Shown here piece after piece: positions 55,032-64,000 of a stretch of 64,000 bases of DNA (its first letter is position 1; each line of letters opens with the position of its first letter). This DNA comes from Rattus norvegicus. Lineage: Eukaryota; Chordata; Mammalia; Rodentia; Muridae. The DNA is taken from positions 134,251,553 to 134,315,552 of the forward strand of contig NC_086024.1 in NCBI RefSeq assembly GCF_036323735.1, read 5' to 3'. A program made the position numbers and the translations under genes. The notes under the pieces are model-generated. The model saw only the letters and a list, made by a program, of their open reading frames with translations. It made no database searches and was not told the DNA's origin.

Positions 55032-55900
55032 CCACATTCCCCGGGGCTATGCCAGGGCCCTAGCTGAGGAGTCATCATGACCCAGATGGGTTGGGCCAAC
55101 ACAGCTTCTACAAAAGTGGTTCCTGAATGGGTCTGAGTGAGTGCTCAGACGATCATGATGCCTGGCATCAGGTATGCTGGTTGAGTTTGGGGAGGTGAAC
55201 CCTACCCTCATGACTTCTGAGGGGGCTGGGGGGACAGTGAGGCTGCCTGAGCAGCTGAGAGGAGGGAGTTGGGAGCTAGAGGGAGGGGAAATAGAGCTGA
55301 GTTTTGGTAGATCCTGGCTCCTCTAGAGCAGATGACATGAACATCATCCCGACAAAGAGGAAGAAGATGGCCCTAATCACCACAGCTACCACATGACTAC
55401 CACGACCACAGTTACCACGCAACGACCAGCATCTTCTAAGAACACTGCCGCTTTTGCTGCTGCCGCCATTACTTCTACCTCCCCTTCTCTCCCTCCTCTC
55501 TCCTCCCTCTTTTCATCCTTTCTCTCCCTCTCCTTCCTCTTCTGACTTCTATTCTTCCTCTGCCTCTTCCTTACTCATCTTTCCTTTTTCTTTTGATTCT
55601 TCATCTTCCCTTTTCTTCTCTCCCTTCTCCTTTTCCCTTCCTCTTCCTTCTCTTTCTCCCCCTTTTTGTCTTTTCTCCTTTCCTCACTTCCTCATTCTTG
55701 CAGACAAGCACCAGGCAAATGCAACTGCAAGTTCACAGGACCAGCCATTACACCCCCTGCCAAAAGCACCATCTTGAAGAACTGGCCATGACCCACCCTT
55801 GGAAACACCAATACCAGCCATGGTGGGGACTCTGGCATGTGTGGTTGATGAGTCGCAGTGCAGACAAGAGTGAGAAGACATGCCTCCGGAAATTGTGTCA
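55032..55900 (+). other. Meg3 downstream region with pyrimidine tract
   Basis: No gene is seen. An ACC/ATC-rich segment (55,330-55,440) leads into a CT-rich tract of about 230 bp (55,460-55,700) that gives rise to Ser/Leu/Pro open frames of no significance. Confidence 0.6.
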
Positions 55901-57950
55901 AGATTGTCCAAGAGTCCAGAAGAGCCCTTTCTGTGGAGAGCAGAGCCTTCCTATGAAACTCAGGTTTCCAGAGTGAGTGCCCTAATGCTGTTTACCGAAA
56001 AGACCTTCACTTCAGCTTCTGATGGAGCCCAAATGTCCAGAAAGACTTTCTTGATATTTCAGAGAAAATACCTCATCTCCAGCTTTCAAACAAGCCTCAT
56101 CTTTTGTCAGTGTCGCTAAGCGGAGTCCTGTGTTTATAGTCCAGCCTCGTCCCAAGCCCAGCCTCTGGTGAAGTTAAGATACCCAGATTAAGAAGCCTGC
56201 TGATGTCCTTAGGCGAGGACATTAACTCCAGTCTCTGACAGACTTTGGACATCCAGAATAAGTTCTTTTTGTATATCAGAGCACAGAGCCCAGCTTTAGC
56301 CTCTGATGGACCTCAGGAACCAAGAAGGAGGGACTTCCTTAACATTCTAGAGATGGGACTCTAACTCTAGCTCTTGTGTTAAGCCCTGAAGTCCAGAAAG
56401 AAGTAGTTCTTTGACATTCTAGTGCCAAGATCCAGCCTCTAAGAGAACTCTGATGTCTAAAGAAAGTCTTTCATAGTCTAGACCAGTCACCAGTGAAGCT
56501 AAACACCTGAAAACTATTAGATTCTCTGGAGCCAGGAATCCATCTCAAGTCTCTCATAAAGCCCAAATGTCCCAGAGAAGTTGACAATATAAAGCCGTAT
56601 CTCGATGACTTTTGAAGAAGCTCAGAAAAGGAGACCACCTTGGTAGTCTTGATCTAGGACTCTGGCTTGTTTGTCTCCAGGGACGTTTACATGTATAAAA
56701 AGAGGGACCTTTCTGATGATTCAGAACTGGGACTCCACCTCCATCCTTTGATGAAAGCTCAAATGTCCAGAAAGAGGGGCCTCTCTGATATTCTAGAGTA
56801 GGACCCTCCCTCCAGCCTTTGATGGTGTCCAGATGTCCAGAAAGAGGGGCCTCTCTGATGTTCCAGACCTAGGGCCCTCCCTCCAGCCTTTGATGGTGTC
56901 CAGATGTCCAGAAAGAGGGACTTCTCTGATGTTCCAGACCTAAGACTCTAGCTCCAGCCTTTGATGAAGCTCAGATGTTCAGAAAGGGGGGCCTCCATGA
57001 TGTTCTAGAACCAGGACTCCACCTCTAGCCTTTGATGGTGTCCAGATGTCCAGAAAGAGGGTCTTCCATGATTTCTAGGACCAAGACTTTACCTCCAGCC
57101 TTCTATGCCTCCATGTCTCCAGTAAAGCTTAGGTGTCCAGAAAAGAGCATTCTCAATGAATTTATAGAACCAGGACTCTTTCTCCAGCCTTTGATGACGT
57201 TCAGATGTTCATAAAGAAGAACTTCCACAATGTACTAAAGCTATGACTCCATCTCCATCCTTTGATGAAAAGGGACTTCCTTCCACTCTGTTCCAGAAGC
57301 CTAGCTCCACCTCTAATCTTTGTTGATGTCCAATTATCCAGAAAGAGGGGGCCTTTAGAACAAAGACTGTACTTTTATTCATTGATAAAGCACAGATTCC
57401 AGAAGCACAGAAATCTAGAAAGAGGGTCCTCCCTAACACGCTCGAGCTAGAACCCCGGTGCAAGGTTCTGAAACTTAGACACCAGAAGACCGCTTTGTCC
57501 TACAACAAGTCTGCATTTCTAATCTCCAGTGCTGATCAGAGGTCCAGAAGTATGGTGTTTTTTTTTTTTTGTCATGTGTTAATTTCAAGAATCCATCCCA
57601 TTTTCAGTGAAGCTCAGATATCTAGAAATAGAGACTTTCTTCGTTTTCTAGAACTAGAATTTCACTTCAATATCTAATGGAGCTCAGGTGTCCAGAAAGA
57701 GAGACTTCCGTGCTGTTCTAAAGATAGAGCTTTGGTGAAGCTCAGATAGGGTCAGCAAGAACAACCTCTTTGATGTTCTCCTAGAGACCCCGTCTGTAGT
57801 CTCTAATGAAGTTCAAGTGTCCAGAAAGAGAGACCTTTGTGATTTCTACTTTGGATGATCTGTCCAGAAGAAGGGACCTCATTGGTGTTCTAGAGCTGAA
57901 AGTCAAACTCCATTTTTTTTTTTTGAGGAAAAACTTGGATATCTGCAATT
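55900..57950 (+). repeat. 2-kb array of degenerate 70-bp repeats
   Basis: Units read roughly CAGATGTCCAGAAAGAGGGA, CTTCTCTGATGTTCTAGAAC, CAGGACTCCACCTCCAGCCT, TTGATGGTGT. The ATGTCCA landmark falls at 56,763, 56,833, 56,903, 56,974 and 57,046 (periods 70-72), then at 57,132 and 57,205 with indels. More decayed units extend back to about 55,915 and on to about 57,880, so there are around 25-28 copies. The most homogeneous copies are in the middle (56.7-57.1 kb). The array lies about 1.2 kb downstream of the Meg3 3' end, within the transcribed maternal unit. No transposon origin is recognised. Confidence 0.88.
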
Positions 57951-57954
57951 AAGA

Positions 57955-57992
57955 AAAACAAACAAACAAACAAACAAACAAACAAACAAACA
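57955..57992 (+). repeat. (CAAA)n microsatellite
   Basis: About nine CAAA units. Confidence 0.95.
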
Positions 57993-58107
57993 AGAACTTG
58001 TAGACTATGAGCTTTCCTGGGACAGGGCTGGTGTGTCCAAAGCTTGACCTGAGACTTGAGCGGACAGATGACAATGCTTTTCATGGCATTCAATGACTCT
58101 AACGTAC

Positions 58108-58130
58108 GAGAGAGAGAGAGAGAGAGAGAG
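58108..58130 (+). repeat. (AG)n microsatellite
   Basis: A short uninterrupted AG run. Confidence 0.95.
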
Positions 58131-60677
58131 TGCGTGCTCCAAGTTTTCAGAAGAAATGTGGGAAAGAGACTCCTGATAGCAGAGCCATAAGACTATGATA
58201 ACTGATGTCATGGGTTGCAGATCAGCACCTTTTGATGATGCCTGCCCAACAGTGGGTAATGCTAACAGCAAAGCACCACTTTACGCTTTTTAGTTGTGCT
58301 GGGTTCATGGCTGGACATACACCAACCAGCCTTGACCCCACAGGAATGCCAAGTTGGCTGGAATGTAACCCAACCTAGTTTCTGCGGCTTCGCTCCTCTC
58401 CCAGTGCAAGGTGCTAAACACCCACTCACAAGCCTGCTGTCAAGCTGCGACCTTGGGGGCTGGTTAGAAAGGGCTGCCTCCTTCCAGCAATAGAAGTTCA
58501 TGAATTTGAGGCTGGAGATAGGTCAAGACCACTGTGATAACTATAAAGACTGTAGCAGCCACAAAGGAGACCCCCAAATAACTGGAGGCATGGGCACTGA
58601 CGTACCAGATGAGGTTATGTTTGGAGCTGAAGGCTTGCTCTGTGCTTCTTGGTAGCATCTTTTGTCCTCTTGGGACATGGTTGACCCCATACTGTCCACT
58701 GAGCTTGGGAGATGACAGTTGAATAAATAAGAGAAAAAAAAATAGTGACTTATTCAGAAGCTGTAAGAGCATCACAGAAGGAACCAGGCTGGGGGAGAAA
58801 GACTGTAGCCACTTGGAGAAGAGAGCCTTGAATGTCATTCTGGACTTGCCATCTGCGCAGCCTATATACTGGGGGCTTCCAAGAACCTGATCTCATCAGT
58901 TACGCTGTTCTGACAAGGTTCCATCTCCCACCATGACTCTTTCTTTAGCTGGCACTAGAGGAAAGGAAGCAGTTAGCAAGAGTTCCTGAGAAAATACCCT
59001 GGTGGTGCCACCATCATTTTGGTGACATTGCCTGGACATTCAGTTGAATTTAGACTGTGTACACAAGAACTTCTTTGATGACTAACTGGAATTCTAGACC
59101 CTGGAATTGAACAAAAGAGTAAGACCATCTTCGAGGACTGTCTCTGCTCATCGATTCATCTGGCCAAGTTATTTTAGAAGATTTCCAAGAACTAGTGATT
59201 GCTGAGTTCCCAGTCGTCTCTACAACAGATTTTGAGGCCAAATCAAAGACTGGTGATGCCGACCGACTCAAGGGATGAAGAATTCGCACACCTTCAGAAA
59301 TGTCGCTGCTCCTCCACTGCACGCACAAGAAGACTCCAGCAGAATGTGGCGGTGTCAAGAACGACATAGGCTTCCAGATCATCAGGTTCAGCTTCAGCCT
59401 TGAGGTAGAGGTGAGAGCTGGGGTATAGCTTCAGTGATGGAAAATTTCCCTAGTATGTGTGAGGTTCTGGGTTCTGTCACCAGCTCTGACCCTCCGAATG
59501 AGGGAGAGAGGGTAAGAGTGAAAGAAGAACAGAGTAGTGCTCTTTCTCCCTGTCTGGGTAATCCTGGGTATTTTCCCAGACCCAGTTGCTCCCCGACTCC
59601 CCTCCCTCTAGCCTCAGTTTCCCATTACTCAATTTGTTCTTTTTGAGGCTGCTGCAGGCTCACCTGTCTGTGTCCTCTCCATCCACCTGATTCTATAACC
59701 TGTAGCATTCAGAATCGAATGGTGTGGTCCAGATGATTAACTCCAAAGGGATGGTTAGCTTCCTGAATGATAGCTACTGGACAGAAGAGACCAGAGGCAG
59801 GGAAGTGGATAATGACTCCAGAGAGGAAAATCATAGTCTTTGTCCCTCTTGGGATGAGCTAAGCTGGTCCCAGCTTCCCTAATACTCCCAGCTCAGTGAA
59901 AGGGCTTGCAGCTTGGTGATGCTTGGGTCACAGCTTTCTCTAGATGACTGTAATTTTCCTCTTGTCCTCACTGGCAGCTGCTATTACAGAGACTGAGCTG
60001 GAGTGTGCCAGGGCGGACAGGCAGGCAGTGAGGCACTCCCCTGCCCCTACCGCATCCCCCAACACATGCCTATTTTCATAGTAGATGCTTCTAACTGATT
60101 CTCCTCCCATTCTCACAGGACATGTTGGTCCCAACTCTGGAATCCCTATCTCTCCTATACAGTGTCCTATTTGGTCATGGCGAAGTCTGATATATAGACT
60201 TCTAGAAAGCCCCTTAGTGAGTCTGGAACCATTAGTGGCCAGGTGGATGGAGAAGATAGTCAGCAGAAGACAGGTTGGATTCAATAAAGGAGGGAGGTCC
60301 CTGACTGCCCTATGAAGACACTGGTTAGAGTCGTGGGATGATGCTAGTATCCTAGACACCCTTGACCCTCTCGGGACCCAGACCCAATCGTATTGGGCAA
60401 GGGGGTTGGCATTAGGTGTTAGCTTCGTTCGACCTGGCTGGTATTAACTCTTACTGTATACAGGGTCATTCTGCAGGGTAGCTAGGTATTAAGTGAGGTG
60501 GGTCCACTAGGTAGGAAGTAGTCAGCAAGCCTGGTGGGGGGTTGGCTGGGCATGGAGGGGGATGGTGGGATGGGGAGGGAGTTGGTGGTATTTCAGATCA
60601 CTGTCTATATACCTGCACTTTACAAAGCACTTTATTGTTTGCATGGTGTTGACTGATGGTGGGATGTATGAGGGGAG

Positions 60678-60680
<3 letters not shown>
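58131..60680 (+). other. Intergenic/transcribed spacer between repeat array and TG block
   Basis: About 2.5 kb without a recognisable gene. A diverged ID-like SINE lies at 59,408-59,500. The rest is unique sequence in which short open frames (up to 139 codons, minus strand) have no homology that I can name. Confidence 0.55.
59408..59500 (+). repeat. ID-like SINE, diverged
   Basis: GAGCTGGGGTATAGCTTCAG (box A region) and GAGGTTCTGGGTTCTGTCAC (box B region) follow the ID layout. Confidence 0.6.
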
Positions 60681-60726
<46 letters not shown>

Positions 60727-60924
60727 TGTGTCTCTGTGTGTGTGTGTGTCTGTGTCTGTGTGTGTGTCTCTGTGTGTGTGTGTCTGTGTGTGTGTGGTGT
60801 GTGTGTGTCTGTGTGTGTGTCTGTGTGTGTCGTGTATGTGTGTGTGTGTCTGTGTCTCTGTGTGTGTGTCTGTGTCTGTGTGTGTGTGTCTCTGTGTGTG
60901 TGTGTCTGTGTATGTGTGTGTGTG

Positions 60925-60972
<48 letters not shown>
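60681..60972 (+). repeat. (TG)n/(TCTG)n complex block
   Basis: About 290 bp of TG dinucleotides interspersed with TCTGTG and TCTCTG units. Open frames on both strands are artefacts. Confidence 0.97.
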
Positions 60973-60974
<2 letters not shown>

Positions 60975-61386
60975 CATAGACAGAGACCCTGGCTCTGAGA
61001 AGGCATGAAGGCCAAACCATAAATTTTCAGGTGGTTCTAGCAGAAGCAGGATTCTTTCTCCAGAACCCCTACTGATCCACAACTTCAGATTAATACCTCC
61101 AACTTCTTTCTACTTAGAATCAAGTGGCATCCCCCGCAAAAGGCTGGGCCTTATGGCTCATACAGCCCTGTGATCATGTAGCTTCTAAAAGTATCTCCTC
61201 TAGAGGGTTTTCCTATCTCAGATGGAGGCTGTCCCCACCACCCCTTTACCCAGTTCTTGGGCAGCCGCAATAATGGGTAGTGCCTGATTGGGGGCATAAA
61301 TAAGCCCCTATGTCCACTGGTCTGTGTGTTAGGTTCAGGTGGGCACTGGACTCCTGTCAGAGGCCTCATCATGCAGGAGACCTAGT

Positions 61387-61390
<4 letters not shown>
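60973..61390 (+). other. Spacer, nothing recognised
   Basis: Unique sequence between two TG blocks. No gene is seen. Confidence 0.5.
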
Positions 61391-61439
<49 letters not shown>

Positions 61440-61571
61440 CACACGCACGCGTGTGTGTTATGGTTTGTTGTGTTGTGTGTGTGGTGTGGTTTTTTTTGTG
61501 TGTGTGTGTGGTGTGTGTGCATGGTGTGCATGTGCATGTTAGCTTATGTGTGTGCCTGAGTGCACTCGTGT
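61391..61571 (+). repeat. (TG)n block with CG/GCAC interruptions
   Basis: A TG run of about 42 bp, followed by GCGCGCGCACACGCACGCGT and then looser TG-rich sequence. The (CG)(CA) segment is strictly alternating purine-pyrimidine. Confidence 0.95.
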
Positions 61572-63170
61572 GGTTTGTGTGAGTGTGGGTGTGACGGATA
61601 ATGGTGAGTGCCTGGAAGTAAGAAGAGACTGAGTGGATTTCCCCCGAGCCCCAGATGCCCTAGGTGCAGACTCTACGTACACTTTCCCCCCCTCCATGTC
61701 CCGCTCCCGACCTCCTCGACTTGACTACCAGCCAGTCTGTCTGGCTACTGCCACTACAGGGTTATGAGCTGGTGGTCAGTCCCTACCACCTTTGTGATCC
61801 CACTCCCCAATTTCCCCTTCTTTCTGACCATATGCTTGAGATAGCCCCATACTGCATGCATGAGTGTGGTACTTCCCCTCCCCCATCAGCTGCAAAGAGC
61901 CCCTTCCATCAGGGCTTCTCTTCCCTATGAGGAGTTGGTCAACTTGTCCAGCCTCTAGCTCCTGCCCCTTTGTTTGGGGTTCTAATCAGCTCCCCAGACC
62001 CTGACACCCCCGCCCCGCTCTCCTGGTTTGGGGATAGCTCACTGGGCCAGAATCGGTCTACCTCCTTAGACCAACCTCCCTAGCCACTCCCAGGGGTACC
62101 TGTTGCCCTTTGGTGCTGGTCTGGGGAGCTCCAGACTGGATGGGCTTTCCAGATTGCACTGCTACAGCACGGCTTCAACAGAGAGACACCCTGAGGGACC
62201 ACCAAGAGATGACATCATCCACTCGGCTCCAGGTGAGTTCCCTGCACCCTTCATTGTGCAGGTAAAGCGATTCAGTAACCACGTGCAATGTATTTGTTTT
62301 CCTGACAACTACAAGCACCATAATTTGAGCTGAAGGTCCCTGATGGCATCGGAGTTTTTCTGAGCAAGCTCTTTGCTGGGTAATATGCCAGCAAGAATCT
62401 GCAGGAATAAACTGGGACACATCTGGAAAGTTCTGGCAAACCAGTCACAAGTCTATTGGGCAGTGTGCTGGAGACCACTTTATAGCTTGCTAACTTTCTA
62501 GCTTGCCTTGGGAGTTTGGTGGCCCGTTTAAAATTGGAAACATTTAAAGGAAATTAAATGAGATTTACGATATTAACGAGAAGGCTCGGCAGTTTGCTGT
62601 GAAAGCCTGATGACCTGAGTTCAATCCCCAGAACCCCCTGTAGGAGAGAGAAGGCTCTCCAGAAAGTTGTCCCCTGACCGCCATATTGCGTACCCACACT
62701 CTCCCATACACGATAATGATACGTGTAATTTTTAAGATGGACTTGTGGAGGAGGAGAGGCAGCTGTCTAGAATTCCATGTGGGTGTCTGTAAACAGGATT
62801 TGTTTACGGGGTTGGGGGTGCTGCTCAGGACATCTGCTGTTCCTACCTGTTAGGACATCCAGGCTCAGAAATTCTCCGACCATCATGCCGGGATAATGAT
62901 CTGTCATGTTGAATGGTTGGGTGGAGGATCAAGCCACATAGGGGACCCACACTGATCTTCAGAGGGGGAGAGAGAGAGAGGTTTCCAGGCTTAGCCTTGG
63001 GTCCTGGTTTTTCCCTCCTGTTCTATTCCATCTCACCCATGTCTGTCACCACGGACTTCATCACCATGACTTTCATCACCTCTGCCTGGCCTCTGTCATC
63101 TTCCTGGGCACAGCATCTCACCTCTGGCCAGTCCCTCACCTTCCTCACCTCCATCATCTTCGCTTCTGGG
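61572..63170 (+). other. Spacer upstream of miR-493
   Basis: No gene is seen. A B2/B3-type SINE lies at 62,575-62,740. The remainder is unique sequence. Confidence 0.55.
62575..62740 (+). repeat. B2/B3-type SINE
   Basis: GAGAAGGCTCGGCAGTTTGC, GACCTGAGTTCAATCCCCAG, and a 3' part GACCGCCATATTGCGTACCC, CACACTCTCCCATACACGAT follow the B2/B3 layout. It is moderately diverged. Confidence 0.7.
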
Positions 63171-63174
63171 CTCA

Positions 63175-63320
63175 TTCTGGCCTCCAGGGCCTTGTACATG
63201 GTAGGCTTTCATTCATTGTTTGCACATTCGGTGAAGGTCTACTGTGTGCCAGGCCCTGTGCCAGGCATCGTGTAGATGGACGTTGCCCTTGAGAGTCCAC
63301 AACTCTGGGAGACACATGCA
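63175..63320 (+). repeat. L2 fragment containing miR-493
   Basis: CTTTCATTCATTGTTTGCAC, CTACTGTGTGCCAGGCCCTG, TGCCAGGCATCGTGTAGATG and CCCTTGAGAGTCCACAACTC, GGGAGAC parallel the L2 3' end (CTACTATGTGCCAGGCACTG...). Confidence 0.65.
63180..63265 (+). ncRNA. Mir493: miR-493 hairpin
   Basis: The 5p arm TTGTACATGGTAGGCTTTCA + TT (63,192-63,213) and the 3p arm TGAAGGTCTACTGTGTGCCA + GG (63,232-63,253) match miR-493. The 3p arm lacks one C present in mouse (GGTCTAC for GGTCCTAC). The arms pair around an 18-nt loop. In the Dlk1-Dio3 domain miR-493 is the first of the cluster that continues to miR-337, miR-540, miR-665 and the Rtl1-antisense microRNAs, which would follow beyond this window. It is maternally expressed. 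Confidence 0.95.
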
Positions 63321-64000
63321 AGCGGCTGGATGGCGAGAGCCTGTGTCAAGGCTGCTTGGGGATGCGGACATAGGGAGGGGCTGTAGATGCTGCCTCTGCC
63401 CCAGTATTGCCAAAGGGATCTGCAAGGAGAGACCTTAGGTACCCTCTTTGTTCCCTATGGGTGGCCCTGTCTCAGAAATGGTACCAGGTCCTCAGTCCAT
63501 TAGAGCTAACACCTTCCCCATAGCTCCCTCCCAGACTCCTGTCCCCCAGCAGCCTTGTTTCCTTATAGTCTACACCAGAGTCTCTGGGTCAGCACCCCCA
63601 AGTGTTTGCTTGGTTGGGGGTTGTTCTCTGTGCTATTTTCTATGCACTTTGGGGCTCCGGGGAGGGGCATGGGGATCTCTCTTGTCTGTTGTTTGTTATT
63701 AATTATTTTTCCTTGATCACATACTGTTAAACATCTATGTTGGAAGTTCCTAGGTCTGAGAAACCTTAGGAGGGTGGGTCATGGGACTTAAAAGGTTCCC
63801 TTAGGTTTGGAATCTACTTGAGATTGGGGTACTGAGTCCTCAGGGATGTATTATTGGGGTGAGTCTTTGTATACTTTTGCAGGATGTTCCCTTGAATGCT
63901 TTCATAGATTCAGAACTGGAATTGGGTTGGATATGCTGATGCCTTGGGTGGGGCCTAAGGGCCTGAGATCACTTCTGGGCCTCCCTTCAACCCAGGACAC
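63321..64000 (+). other. Spacer downstream of miR-493
   Basis: Unique sequence running to the window end. No further hairpin or gene is recognised. Confidence 0.5.

Noticed and set aside
55446..55466. TGCCGC hexamers downstream of Meg3 as possible ZFP57 sites
   Set aside because: They lie in a GCTGCCGC-type simple repeat outside any CpG-rich or tandem array context.
55900..57950. Calling the 70-bp array a C/D snoRNA cluster
   Set aside because: Box C lacks its first purine, CUGA is not kept in each unit, and there are no terminal stems. Known snoRNAs of this domain lie further downstream. Kept only as a testable idea.
59940..60359. 139-codon minus-strand open frame
   Set aside because: No recognisable domain, and no codon or conservation evidence; length is compatible with chance in 64 kb.
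60522..61082. 186-codon Thr/His-rich minus-strand frame and its plus-strand counterparts
   Set aside because: They are translations of the TG/TCTG microsatellite block.

Overview
This window is a mammalian, almost certainly rat (Rattus norvegicus), non-coding region: the maternally expressed half of the imprinted Dlk1-Dio3 domain, centred on the long non-coding RNA gene Meg3/Gtl2. Rodent origin shows in the many B1, B2 and B4 SINEs. A near-intact ID element of the rat-amplified type (13.4-13.5 kb) and rat versions of locus-specific microRNAs (miR-673, miR-493) point to rat rather than mouse. I see no protein-coding gene. The long open frames lie in microsatellites, minisatellites or pyrimidine tracts.

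Layout. 1-7.7 kb is Dlk1-Meg3 intergenic DNA with SINEs and a 1.3-kb CA/ACAG block. About 7.7-9.9 kb is the intergenic imprinting control region (IG-DMR). It has a degenerate 44-bp tandem array followed by a 23-bp CpG-rich array carrying three ZFP57 core hexamers, ending about 12.6 kb upstream of the Meg3 start. 10-20 kb is intergenic, with a small third array (11.8 kb) and a triplicated 158-bp unit (18.6-19.1 kb). The Meg3 promoter and promoter DMR lie at about 21-24.7 kb, with a CRE, a TATA box, candidate CTCF and YY1 sites, and exon 1 at 22,488.

Meg3 runs on the + strand from about 22,488 to 54,695. Exons 1-5 lie between 22.5 and 28.0 kb. An exon carrying a 7 x 23-bp minisatellite lies at 31.9-32.1 kb, a candidate exon at 32.2-32.36 kb, a well-supported exon at 40.39-40.47 kb, and the terminal exon at 54.36-54.69 kb. 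The last intron hosts miR-770. Downstream are miR-673, a 2-kb array of degenerate 70-bp repeats, long TG/CA tracts and miR-493.

How the parts work together (established for the mouse and human locus, inferred here). The IG-DMR is methylated on the paternal chromosome, where ZFP57 binding to methylated TGCCGC protects the mark. On the unmethylated maternal chromosome it permits Meg3 transcription, and that transcription continues through the downstream microRNA genes. The promoter DMR acquires paternal methylation secondarily.

Limits. Exon boundaries come from splice signals and remembered similarity to human MEG3, not from transcript alignment. The repeat family names come from consensus features recognised by eye.
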